From Marinihelvus sp963695135 (GTDB lineage Bacteria; Pseudomonadota; Gammaproteobacteria; Xanthomonadales; SZUA-36): 64,000 bases of DNA. The translations under genes were made by a program, and so were the position numbers. The notes beneath the pieces are model-generated. The model did not search any database, had not been told where the DNA came from, and was given only the letters and a program-made list of their open reading frames with translations. Shown here piece by piece: positions 8,518 through 17,511 of this stretch. Numbering within the stretch: the first letter of the stretch is position 1; each line of letters begins with the position of its first letter. The DNA is taken from assembly GCA_963695135.1 (NCBI GenBank), contig CAVOGA010000003.1, positions 310,001 to 374,000 of the forward strand. Direction: 5' to 3'.

Positions 8518-10480
8518 ATGAAACAGGCAATGGCGGATTATCACCGTAAGCAAGGCGCCGTCAGGTGGGCGTGGTTGTGCCTGCTGGTGCTCACTGATGG
8601 TGTTGCTCAACGGCTGCGCCGGTACGGCGCGCGGCAAGGCCAGCAGCACCTACAGTTACGATGCAACGCGGGAAGTGACTGATCAGAGCCGCTCCAGCGC
8701 GGATGCCTGGGTGGTGCTGCGCTACCCTGCCGTGATTGAGGAAAGCGCCGAGGCGCGCTACATCGAGGCCTATTCCCGCTATGCGATTGGCGGCTCGGTA
8801 AACAATGACGGCTGGATGAGCATCAACTCCGAGAGCATCGCCCGCGCCAGCATTGCCAAGTCCAATTTCTACGTCATGTCCCTGTACCACGCGCTGGTCA
8901 ACGAACTGCCGGAGAACACCGTGCTGCTGTCACCGCACCTGGTTTTCCAGGACGAAAACGGCAACCTCGCCAGCCGCCCCATGCTGGCCACCGAAACGAT
9001 GCCTTCCGTGCTGACCATCGACTTCATGACCTACTCCTTCCCTGACGAGGAAAAGCTCATGGACTCGCCGCCGCTGACCTTCGGGGATATTGTCACACCG
9101 CTGGCGGTGGTGCACAGCAACCACTGGATGGGGCCCGCCACGAACGGGCTGCTGCTGTCCAGCGAACCCCTGATCGAGACGGCCTGGCAACAGTCGGCCC
9201 TGCACGCGCAAAAGGAATTCGAGGGTCGCCTGGACCTTCATCCGACCGAAGAGACGCGCGCCCTGGACTTCATCAGTTTCCTGAATGGAGAGCGGGTGCG
9301 CTACGCGCAATTGCCCACGAAGCCCGCCGGGGGTTCGCGCCTGACACTGGCCGCGGTTGAGGCCTATCCGCTGGAAAAAATCCGCCTCAACGACACCTTG
9401 ATGAACAACTGGCTCACCGCGCCGCAGGATGACCCCTTTGCGGCGGCTTTCGCCAATGGCGTGGGAACCCGTATCGAGGCGGCCCTGGGCCGGATCGATC
9501 ATGACCGGGCCACGTTCTCTGACCGGCAGAAGCTCCTCGCCTCCTTCGACCCGGAACTGGCGTTTGCCTTTCTGTCCCAGAGCACGGATGAGAGCGTGCG
9601 GGCGCGCCTGGCCCTGGCGGAGAAAATGATCGAGGCGGAACGGCGCTTTCTTGCCGCCCAGTCGGAGCGCATTTACCAGGGGGTGTACACAGGCAGTTAT
9701 GGCCAGGCAATGCGCGAGCTGATCACCGCCGAATACCGCAACCTGGAGGAGCGCCGGGACATCGCGCGACGCCAGAACATTGCCACGGCGGTCGCCATCC
9801 TGGCGGCGGCCGGCGCGGTCTATGCCGGCACGGAAGTGTGGGACGGCAATAGCTACGACCCCGGCATGGCGCTGCTCGGCGATGCGCTGTTGATCGGCTC
9901 CCTTGCGGCGGTGGAAACCGCCATCGCCACCAACCAGCTGGGCGACCGGGTTGGCGAGAGCTTCCTGTCGCAAATGGCGCCGGCGATCACGGAGCAGGTC
10001 ACGGTGCAGGTCCGCCTGGCCGAGGGCACGGAGGAGATCAGCGCCCGCGATTATGCCGAATTTCGTGAAAAGACCCTGGCGCTCTACCAGTCGCGGGTTC
10101 GTTCCATGACCGTCGACATCCAGACCGACTGCAATTTCCGCCATCCCGAGGCAAGCAGCCAGGGCCGGTGGTTCGGCGGCTGTATCAACGGCCTGGCGGA
10201 CGGGCGCGGCTTCGGGGTGATTCAGACCGACGACGGCCGCATGATCGAGTACGTCGGCGAAGCGCGCTCCGGAACATCCAGCGGCCCGGGCGCCATGATT
10301 GTTCATGATAACGGCAACGGCGGGGCCACCTATTTCGACGGCAGTTTTCGCGACGGGCGGCCCGATGGCACGTTACGGGTCGTCCAGCCGGGCGCCTACC
10401 CGGCCTGGCGGCGCTATGAGAACGGCCGCGACCGCGGCCGTGGCGACGAGGCCGACTGGCGGCCGTACCTGTTTAACTGA
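8518..10480 (+). CDS. large lipoprotein with C-terminal MORN-like repeats, frameshifted near its start
   Basis: The long frame opens at ATG 8597 but that start gives only MVLLNGC, too short for a lipoprotein signal. One base upstream of frame, ATG 8518 encodes a basic n-region and hydrophobic core (KQ..RK...WAWLCLLVL). Dropping the A at about 8593 joins them into VLLMVLLNGC, a complete signal with lipobox Cys. The restored protein has 653 residues. A hydrophobic stretch lies near residues 420-460, and the last 120 residues contain MORN-like glycine/aspartate repeats (GRGFG, YFDGSFRDGRPDG). No enzymatic domain was recognised. It is followed after four bases by a second lipoprotein gene, so the two form an operon. 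Confidence 0.7.
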
Positions 10481-10484
10481 CCGG

Positions 10485-11363
10485 ATGCGCGGCTTCCACC
10501 AGCGTATTGGTGCTGTCCCGTTGCTGGCGTCGATGCTGGCCCTGTCATCCGTGCTCCAGGTGGCGTGCGCGGGCACACCGCACAGCGAACCGGCTGTTGC
10601 GACCCCGGCCAATGCCGCCCCCCGGACCGCGCCCGCCCGGCCCGATCCGGATACCGTGGCGGACCCGGCACTGACGCCGGAGGAGCGTTACTGGCAGCTG
10701 CGCTTCGCCCTGGCGCTGACGGACGGGGTGGATGAACAACTCCTGGCCGCCCTCGAGGGGGAATTCGGCCCGCCCGATGGCACCGTTCCGGAAATTCCAG
10801 ACCTGGCCAGCTACCAGGGCGCCGGCTACCGGGTGGCCAGCAGCAACAGTATTCTCAAGGCATTGACCGACCTCGCCGCCCTGCGGGCGGTGGCCGGCGA
10901 CCTGCTGGCCGCAGAGCTTGAGCAGATTGAGAACGCCTATCCGGAACGCATCGCCGCCCTGAGCGAGGAAATCCTCGCGGAAGAAATCCTGATTGTTCGC
11001 AGCGCCGTCCTCGACAGCCTGGAGAGCCTCGCTGCCAGCAACCCCGCCTTCCAGGCCGCGGAGCTTGCGCCTTACCAGGAAGGCACGCTGCGCGCGCGCA
11101 ACCAGCTGGAGTACGTGATTTTTGCGCAGGATATGGACGCACTGGCGGACCGGTCAATCGAAGACACGACCGGGCGCCTCGATGCCTTTCACCGCATGCT
11201 GGACGACAACGAGGATGCGGTGTTTCTCCGTGAGCAGATACTTGCCGCGGAAGAGATGAACCGGCAGATGACCGATGAGCACCGCGAGTACGCCACGCAG
11301 CGGACGGTGCGGGCGCTGTTCTTCCTGTTGCCGGCCCTCAACAACTATTTCCGTTACCGCTGA
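10485..11363 (+). CDS. putative lipoprotein, helical, unknown function
   Basis: 292 residues from ATG 10485, four bases after the stop of the upstream lipoprotein. The N-terminus MRGFHQRIGAVPLLASMLA leads to SVLQVACAG, a lipobox-like end with Cys near residue 28. An Ala/Pro-rich linker follows (about 30-60), then a largely alpha-helical domain rich in Glu, Leu and Ala up to the C-terminus FFLLPALNNYFRYR. I recognise no family. The position at the head of the kinase/FHA/VWA locus and the coupling with the MORN lipoprotein suggest an outer-membrane partner of that locus. Confidence 0.65.
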   Translation: MRGFHQRIGAVPLLASMLALSSVLQVACAGTPHSEPAVATPANAAPRTAPARPDPDTVADPALTPEERYWQLRFALALTDGVDEQLLAALEGEFGPPDGTVPEIPDLASYQGAGYRVASSNSILKALTDLAALRAVAGDLLAAELEQIENAYPERIAALSEEILAEEILIVRSAVLDSLESLAASNPAFQAAELAPYQEGTLRARNQLEYVIFAQDMDALADRSIEDTTGRLDAFHRMLDDNEDAVFLREQILAAEEMNRQMTDEHREYATQRTVRALFFLLPALNNYFRYR

Positions 11364-11399
11364 GGCGCAGCCTGGCGCGGCCGTGCAGGATGTGAGCCC

Positions 11400-11942
11400 T
11401 CAGTTACCCGGGTCCGGCGCGTCATCCTGATCCGGCTCGTCCGGGGAAAACAGGCTGCGCAGCCAGGCAAGAAAACCGGTCGGTGGCGGTTCAGCCGCCG
11501 GCGGCGGGGTGCTGACCGTCGGCGGGTCTTCCGCATCATCAGGCGGTGCTTCATCGTTCGCAGGAAACAACGCATCCAGTGCATCGCTGGGCAGACTGCC
11601 GTCGGGCGCCTCCCCGGCATCCGCCGGCGTTGCGGGTTCTGCTGTTGGTGTGGCTGGTGAATCTGCTGCCGGTGGAGCTGCCGGCACCGTTGACGGTGTG
11701 GCTGCCGGTTCAGTTTCCGGTGGCGCTGCCGGTTCAGTTTCCGGTGACGGTTCGGGTCCGGGTTCGGGTTCGGGTTCGGGTTGGGTCTGGGTTTGGGGTT
11801 GCGGGTTCGGGTTCGGGTTCGGGTTCGGCCTGCGACGGTCCCGGTCCAGCCCGGGGAGGTCCCGGTTCAGCCGGGGGTGGCAGGGGTTCGCCCTGCGAAG
11901 GCGTCGCCCCGGCCGGCGCCGGGTCCGGCGCCGGCTGGCCAT
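11400..11942 (-). CDS. Pro/Glu/Ala-rich low-complexity protein (perhaps the C-terminal part of the next gene upstream)
   Basis: The frame opens at ATG 11942, sharing one base with the TGA of the upstream gene (TGATG), so it could be translationally coupled. Its first 40 residues are Arg-rich and unlike the rest. It then becomes a run of Asn-Pro, Gln-Thr and Pro-Glu dipeptides, an Ala/Pro/Glu-rich linker, and a C-terminal amphipathic GFLAWLRSLFSPDE. An alternative frame over 11800-11945 gives a smoother Pro/Ala/Glu-rich sequence. Joining all three frames with two single-base corrections yields one 410-residue secreted protein from 12634 to 11400. Both readings are possible. Confidence 0.45.
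   Translation of the reverse strand: MASRRRTRRRPGRRLRRANPCHPRLNRDLPGLDRDRRRPNPNPNPNPQPQTQTQPEPEPEPGPEPSPETEPAAPPETEPAATPSTVPAAPPAADSPATPTAEPATPADAGEAPDGSLPSDALDALFPANDEAPPDDAEDPPTVSTPPPAAEPPPTGFLAWLRSLFSPDEPDQDDAPDPGN
11700..11830. repeat. GGGTTC minisatellite and 24-bp tandem repeat within the Pro-rich gene
   Basis: On the plus strand, two near-identical 24-base units (GCCGGTTCAGTTTCCGGTG...) occupy roughly 11704-11751. Two blocks of GGGTTC hexamers follow (about 11760-11785 and 11803-11828). The many G3 tracts spaced by three bases could form a G-quadruplex. On the coding (minus) strand these give Glu-Pro-Glu-Thr and Pro-Glu/Asn-Pro repeats. Such an array is prone to slippage, which fits the uncertain reading frame here. 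Confidence 0.8.
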
Positions 11943-12634
11943 CACCGGCTATTCTGCCGCCGCAGGAATTCCAGCGCATTGAAGGCCTCATCCTGGGCCT
12001 CGCGCGGCGCCCGCTCTTGCGGCGCCTGGCTGCCGGGTGAGCCGCTGCTCCCGCCGCCGTCACCCTGTCCACCGGCAGCGCCGGTACCGCTGCCGCCAGC
12101 TCCTCCACCCTGACCTGTGCCCTGGCCTGAACCCTGGCCGGGTCCTGAACCCCCACCCCCGGGCACGCCTTCCAGAGCCGCCTGTTCGCGCTCATGGTAG
12201 GCCGCAACCATCTCTGCCCAGGCAGCCTGTTCCTCAACCTGCAGTGCCGGATCGGCCTGCGCCGCCTCGCTGGGGGTATACGGCGCCGGCTTTTGCGCAT
12301 CGGCGGGTTCCCAGCGCCCGTTGGCAATGATCAGCTCGGTCAGCTGGTCCTCGAGGTGTTCGCGGGATTCGGGGGGCAGATGATCCAGGGGACCGGGAGC
12401 CGGCACCACGTCGACGATGTCCGGCGTGTAGGGCACCGGCGTGCGGGCGTTACCCGGCTTTTCCTCCAGTTCCATGCGGCGGCGGAACTCCGCCTCTTCC
12501 CGGTCCACATCCTCGCTGTCTACGGGTGGTGGTGCATCCGCCCCATCCTGCGCACGCACCCCCGGCGCCTGCGCAGCCAGCAGCAGCGCCAACGACAGCG
12601 CCAACAACGGCGTCGATGGGCCCGGCGGTCTCAT
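11942..12634 (-). CDS. secreted protein with Gly/Ser-rich tail, unknown function
   Basis: 230 residues with a signal peptide (MRPPGPSTPLLALSLALLLA..., cut near ARA/QDG at about residue 28). Two related segments contain the motif PYTPDIVDV / PYTPSEAAQ, so the centre holds a degenerate duplication of about 60 residues. A Gly-Gln-Gly-Ser low-complexity stretch (about 155-205) precedes the end. The start overlaps the stop of the kinase gene by four bases (ATGA at 12631-12634), so it is translated as part of the FHA-kinase operon. It may continue into the downstream Pro-rich frame. No family recognised. Confidence 0.65.
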   Translation of the reverse strand: MRPPGPSTPLLALSLALLLAAQAPGVRAQDGADAPPPVDSEDVDREEAEFRRRMELEEKPGNARTPVPYTPDIVDVVPAPGPLDHLPPESREHLEDQLTELIIANGRWEPADAQKPAPYTPSEAAQADPALQVEEQAAWAEMVAAYHEREQAALEGVPGGGGSGPGQGSGQGTGQGGGAGGSGTGAAGGQGDGGGSSGSPGSQAPQERAPREAQDEAFNALEFLRRQNSR

Positions 12635-15022
12635 TCGTCCACCGCCCGGACCACGCGGAAACCGGTAAAGTCATTCCGCTCACCGCTGCGCAGGGGAAAA
12701 CGGGCGGACAGGCGAATCTCCTGGCCACCAGAGAACCAGGACCCGCCCCGCGTCACCCGGGAACTGCATAAACCGCGCTCCCAGGCGGAGCCGTCCGCCG
12801 GCGCGTCCAGGTAGGACAGGTTCATACAGTCACGCGTCCATTCCGCCACGTTGCCCACCATGTCATGTATGCCCATTGCATTGGCTGGAAAATAGCCCAC
12901 CGGGGCTGTACCGACGCTGAACGGGTCGGCACAGGCATCGAGACGCCAGTCAAAGCCGGTTTCGCTCCCCGCGATGTTTCCGTTAGCGCATACGCTGGCG
13001 GCGTCACCACCCACCCAGGGCCCGGTTTGGCCCGCCCGGGCGACATATTCCCACTGGCTTTCAGTTGGCAGCTCGTAAACCGCACCGGTCTTCCGCGACA
13101 ACCAGGCCGTGTAGGCCTGGGCATCCACCCAATTGACCAGGATCACCGGCCGGTCGCCGCGGCCCCAGCCGTTGTCCACCGGTTGGGCGCGGCAGGCGCC
13201 ATCCGCCACGCAGCGGTCCCACTCGTCGAAGCTGACCTCGTGAATCGCCATCGCGAACGGGCGCGGCAGACGCACCTCGTGTTGCGGCCTTTCGTTGGAG
13301 CGGGCCAGCGGTGTCTCGTCCTGCGCACCCTGGCTGAAGCGGCCGGGTTCAATCACCATCATCTCGGGGCAGCCATCGCAATCCCGAAAGCGCTTGCCGG
13401 GCTTCAGCGTGAGGCGCTCGACAGCAGCCAGCGCTTCGGCCAGGAAGCGCCCCTGCGGGTGCGCACGCAGGTAGGCCTCGTAGCCATCCAGGCGATCGCG
13501 TTGCACCGCGCTGCGCCATGCCGCCTCGTCCTGCGCCGCGCGCTCCAGCGCCGCCTTGCGCTCCAGCACCTCGCTGACATGCAGACCGCCGGGAAAGTCC
13601 GCCAGGTAGGCGTCCAGCGCGTCGAAGGTGCCGGCAGCCAGGGCGCGGGCGTAGGCCTCGTTGTCGCGCGCATCCCGGGCCGCCTGTTCGCGGGCGGCCT
13701 GTTCTTCCGCATCCCGCAGCACTTCGGCCCGGGCCTGCGCCTCGATCACGAACTGCCCGTCGGGAAAGTCCTCGAGATAGTCTTCAAAATCCGTCAGTGC
13801 CGATGATGCGCGGATGCGTTCCCAGCGCTGCTGGTCGAAGGCCGCCAGCTGCTCGCGGGCCGCTGCGCGGTGCCGGCCATTGGGAAAAGCGCCCAGGTAG
13901 GCGCGGAAGCCGGCAGGCGTATCGGTCCGCACCGCCTGTTCCCAGGAGGCGTCGTCCCCGGCCAGGCTGGTGGCGGGCAGCGTGCTGGGTTCCGTGGACG
14001 GGGGCGCCTCGTCGTCACCCGGCGCCCCGAGAAATACCCAGCCGGCCAACGCCAGCAGCAGCACCAGCACGATACCGGCCAGCACCTGCGGCAGGAGCAC
14101 GCGCTCACCGGTATCCGGGCGCTCCGGCCTGGGCGGCCGGGCGGTCGCGTCCAGGGGACCAAGGGCCCGGCGCCACTCCGACGCGCCCGACGGTCGCTGC
14201 GCCGGCGCGACGGCGAGCCCCCGGTCCACGGCTGCCAGGAACCGGTCACTGAATGCGGCCAGCTCTGCCTGGCCCTGCAAAGGCCGGAGCGGGTCGCGGC
14301 GCCCGGCGGCAAGCGCGTCCTGGCGCGCGGTCGCGGCAGCCGGAATGCGCCCGGTGATCAGGCGGTAGAGGGTGGCCGCCAGCCCGTAGATGTCGGTTGC
14401 CGGACCGATTTTTGCCGTATCCCGGTACTGTTCGATGGCGGCAAAACCCTCGCTGCCCGCGCCCGATTCACCCTGGTCGGCGCCGGCATCAAGAATCCGC
14501 GCCGCGCCAAAGTCGAGCAGCACGGGTTCGCCGCGGCTGCTCACCATGATGTTGGACGGCTTGATATCGCCATGCACAACCTGGCGCTGCTCCAGGTATG
14601 TCAGCGCATCGAGCAGCGGCTCGACCAGCGCCGCCAGTTCTGCCGGGCTGAAGGTGCCGTCACGCACCAGCAACTGGTGCAGGTTGCGCCCCGCGTAGTA
14701 CGGCATGAGCAGAAACGCGGTGCCGTGAGCCTCAAAATGGCGCAGCACCCGGGCCAGGTTCGGATGGTCAAGGCGGGCCAGCGTTTTACCCTCCGCAACA
14801 AACCGCTGCAGGCCACGGCGGAACGCAGCGTCGGCCGCCGGCTTGCGCCGTCACGGCGCCATCCGCTTGTCGCGACGCCAGTCCCGCCGGGAAATACTCC
14901 TTGAGCGCGAAGCGCAGATCGAGGGTCGTGTCGCGGACCAGGTAGGTGACACCAAAGGCCCCCCGCCCCAGCACCTCCAGGACCTCGTAGCTGTCGATAC
15001 GGTCACCGCTGGCGCGCGTCAT
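12631..15022 (-). CDS. Hanks-type Ser/Thr kinase - repeat region - SUMF1/FGE-like fusion, frameshifted in the kinase domain
   Basis: The start at 15022 encodes the N-lobe (VLGRGAFGVTYLVRD, Lys in FALKEYFP). The frame then shifts, and the C-lobe continues in the next frame. One extra base near 14845 accounts for the break; removing it gives a 796-residue protein. The C-lobe has VVHGDIKPSN (HGD in place of HRD, so non-RD) and LLDFGAAR. Next come a transmembrane segment (LAGIVLVLLLALAGWVFLG) and four repeats of about 45 residues with the signature YL..FP.G. The C-terminal 230 residues form a sulfatase-modifying-factor fold (HEVSFDEWDRC, ELPTESQWEYVARAG, RGGSW) that lacks the catalytic Cys pair, so it is probably a binding domain. 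The kinase would lie inside the cell and the fold outside. Confidence 0.82.
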
Positions 15023-16449
15023 GAATCGCTCGCGGCCGCGGGTTGCGGCGCCTCCAGGTGAAAGCGTTCATCAGCGAACAGCAACTCATCTCCGAAGCGG
15101 ACCGGCACTGCCTCGAAAGGCCTGCACCGCACGCCATTGCACCAGGTGCCATTGCTTGAACCGAGGTCTTCGATCAACAGGTCACCGGGACTGCCGTGCA
15201 GACGCGCATGCCGGCGACTCGCCGAAGCAGAATCCAGCAGCAGATCCGCATCAAAACGCCCCAGCACGAGGTCGACACGACCCTGTTCGGCGTTGACCAG
15301 GTGCTGCACCCGGGCATTGACCAGGCGCGCGACCGCCTCAATGTACGGTGAGCCGGCGGGCATCGTGTTTGCACCGTCGTGTGACGGGGGGGTTGCCGTG
15401 GTCGTGCGGCGACGCCAGTAAACACCGATCACCAGCAGGACGGCGGCCAGCGCAGCCACCCACCAGAACCGGTTGACGCCATCGCTGGCCGGTGCACTGA
15501 CCGGCGCCACGGGACCGGCAGGCACTGCCTCCTGCACCGGCTCGGCAGGCGGCTCCACGGCGGGCACTGATGGCAATTCGGGTTCTACTTCCGCGGGCGG
15601 GTCAGCGGTGACAGGCGGCTTTGGTTCGGTCACAGCGTCCGGCACAGGCGCGGGCGGGACAGGGTCCTGCCCGGCATCAGCATCGCTTACCGCCGTGACG
15701 GGCTCGTCCATGACCGGGGTCACGGGCGCCGGCCAGGCCTTGTTACAGGGCTGGGGCTGCCATTGGCCACCGCTGGCGTCCAGCAGGGGTTTCAGTGACG
15801 TGACAAAGCGGTACTGCGTGTTCTCACTGCTGCCCATGGAGGCCACGCCGCGGGCGGCGCTGTGTCCTATCCAGTGGCCACAGGCATCGACCAGCGCACC
15901 GGTGATATTCGGCAGGGGCCGGTCCGCGGCCACGGTCCAGACGTCCCGGGTCCTGACCAGGCCCGAGCGAACGGTAACGCTTGCCTGGCCCGTCGCGATC
16001 AGCGAGGCAGGTGGAAAGGCCTGCAGCGCGATGTCGTAGTCGTTTGCGACCGGCAGCGAGCCCAGCACGGGCGCCGTGCGCTCAAGCCCGGGAACCCGCA
16101 GCACCGTCAGACCCTGCAGGTTGAAACGCTGTTCGACCTCCGCGGCGCGGCCGAAACGGTCCAGGTCAGCACCCCCGTCGAGCACCAGCAGGTCGGCGCC
16201 CTCCCCGGTCAGTTCACTCGGCACCAGGACCCGCTCCCCGCCGAGGTAGATTCCCGTGGAAGGAATGACCCGGTCTCCCGGCAGGACCCGCACGACCGGA
16301 ACCAGCCAGTCCGGCAGGGCCTCCACTTTCTCATTGGCCTGTTCATTGGCTGGTTCAGTTGCCGGCCCACCAGCCTGCTGAGCCGGCGCAGGCGTCGCCG
16401 CCAGGCACAGCACGATGGCCAGTACCGCACACGACAGGCGCTTAATCAT
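15019..16449 (-). CDS. membrane protein: periplasmic protease-like domain, TM helix, cytoplasmic FHA domain
   Basis: 476 residues from ATG 16449 (MIKRLSCAVLAIVLCLAATPAPA, a signal peptide). Residues about 40-240 resemble a degenerate trypsin-like fold (VVRVLPGDRVIPSTG, IGHSAARGVASMG), but I cannot place a full catalytic triad. A Pro/Val/Glu-rich spacer leads to one TM helix (FWWVAALAAVLLVIGVYWRRR). The C-terminus is an FHA domain with the phospho-Thr-binding elements SRRHARL and SSNGTWCNG. Topology puts FHA in the cytoplasm, where the kinase encoded next could phosphorylate its ligands. The stop overlaps the kinase start (ATGA), and the start overlaps the preceding FHA gene by eight bases. 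Confidence 0.8.
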   Translation of the reverse strand: MIKRLSCAVLAIVLCLAATPAPAQQAGGPATEPANEQANEKVEALPDWLVPVVRVLPGDRVIPSTGIYLGGERVLVPSELTGEGADLLVLDGGADLDRFGRAAEVEQRFNLQGLTVLRVPGLERTAPVLGSLPVANDYDIALQAFPPASLIATGQASVTVRSGLVRTRDVWTVAADRPLPNITGALVDACGHWIGHSAARGVASMGSSENTQYRFVTSLKPLLDASGGQWQPQPCNKAWPAPVTPVMDEPVTAVSDADAGQDPVPPAPVPDAVTEPKPPVTADPPAEVEPELPSVPAVEPPAEPVQEAVPAGPVAPVSAPASDGVNRFWWVAALAAVLLVIGVYWRRRTTTATPPSHDGANTMPAGSPYIEAVARLVNARVQHLVNAEQGRVDLVLGRFDADLLLDSASASRRHARLHGSPGDLLIEDLGSSNGTWCNGVRCRPFEAVPVRFGDELLFADERFHLEAPQPAAASDS

Positions 16450-16840
16450 CCTCTTCAATATCACCGGTTGACGGGTTGCGCCGCGGTCGCTCATGACGCG
16501 GCGTTGTGTGACCTGCCGTGAATTCCAAAGCCTCCCCGGAAAGCGCTTCCTCGTTGAGCACGATGGCAAAGGCGGGAAATGCCTCGAGCAGCGCGCGCAG
16601 CTGCACCTCGAACTCACCAAATCTGAGTGGCTGATCCGCCGTAACCTCGCGATAATCGATGCGGCTCCAGGCCTCACCCTCTTCCACGTGGGTGCCATTC
16701 GAGGAGCCCAGGTCGGTCAGGGCCAGCCGGGCGCCGGACAGCAACTCGAGGCGCGCATGGCGGCGGGAGACCGTGTCATGGTCAAGGCGGATGTCACAAT
16801 CTGCGCTGCGGCCGATCAGCAGGGTCCTGAGCAGCTTCAT
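16442..16840 (-). CDS. cytoplasmic FHA-domain protein
   Basis: 132 residues from ATG 16840 (MKLLRTLLIGRSADCDIRL). The FHA domain fills residues 1-90 with all key elements: IGRSADCDI, SRRHARL and SSNGTHV. A short acidic tail ends RRNPSTGDIEEDD; it contains a Thr-Gly-Asp stretch that could itself be phosphorylated. First gene of the minus-strand operon FHA, TM-FHA, kinase, secreted protein(s). All junctions overlap, so the products are probably made in fixed ratio. Confidence 0.88.
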   Translation of the reverse strand: MKLLRTLLIGRSADCDIRLDHDTVSRRHARLELLSGARLALTDLGSSNGTHVEEGEAWSRIDYREVTADQPLRFGEFEVQLRALLEAFPAFAIVLNEEALSGEALEFTAGHTTPRHERPRRNPSTGDIEEDD

Positions 16841-16980
16841 CGACCCGCGCCCCCGGGCGGGCCGGGACAAACGGCAGCCGTCGCCCCCGGGATCCCTGCG
16901 GCTTCCCGGGGTGCTCGTCTCCATCCCTCGAAGAGGGTACCGTATAGCAACGCGAACGCAGCAGCCGGAGTCAGCAGCGC

Positions 16981-17511
16981 ATGTTCAAATCGAGAAAAAA
17001 GCCGGGCAAGCCGGCAGAAAATCCGCTGGCGCGGCGCGTGGTCCGCGGCGATGACAGCCCGACCGAACCGCTTGAAGACGCCGCCGGCAGCGCGATAGAC
17101 CCCGGCGAGGCAGCGACCCGCCTGCTTGATGATGGCAATGGCGCCGCCGCGGCCCTCGCCGACCCCCCGGTTGCCGTCCTGCTGATCATTGCAGGTCCCG
17201 GCCAGGGCAAGCTCCTGACCATGGGCTACGGCATGAACACCCTGGGCCGCGGGCACGACCAGAGAATTGCCCTGGATTTCGGTGACGAGCGAATTTCCCG
17301 CAGCGCCCATGCCTCCCTCACCTATGACGGGAAGGGCCGGCGCTTTTACCTGCAACATGGCGGCGGCGCTTCGCTGACCTATCATGACGACGCACCGGTG
17401 CTCGAGCCCCTGGAGATTGTCAGCGGCGCGCGCATCAGGGTCGGGGAAACCGAGCTGTTGTTTCGGGCCCTGGTCGGACCGGATTTTGACTGGAACACTG
17501 CTTCTCCCTAA
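16981..17511 (+). CDS. FHA-domain protein with degenerate phosphopeptide site
   Basis: 176 residues. The first 60 are charged and Pro/Ala-rich, probably disordered, with a DSPTEPLED motif resembling the TxxE/TQ-type sites that FHA proteins recognise. The FHA fold follows (VLLIIAGPGQGKLLTMGYGMNTLGRG). The conserved Ser/His survives in ISRSAHASL, but the usual NG after the last strand is replaced (GGGASLTYHDD). Phospho-Thr binding may therefore be weakened. It is divergent from the FHA-kinase operon across 140 bases and convergent with the first VWA gene, sharing four bases. Confidence 0.8.
   Translation: MFKSRKKPGKPAENPLARRVVRGDDSPTEPLEDAAGSAIDPGEAATRLLDDGNGAAAALADPPVAVLLIIAGPGQGKLLTMGYGMNTLGRGHDQRIALDFGDERISRSAHASLTYDGKGRRFYLQHGGGASLTYHDDAPVLEPLEIVSGARIRVGETELLFRALVGPDFDWNTASP

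Noticed and set aside
12631..13330. Active formylglycine-generating enzyme
   Set aside because: The fold is recognisable, but the catalytic Cys pair after RGGSW is absent.
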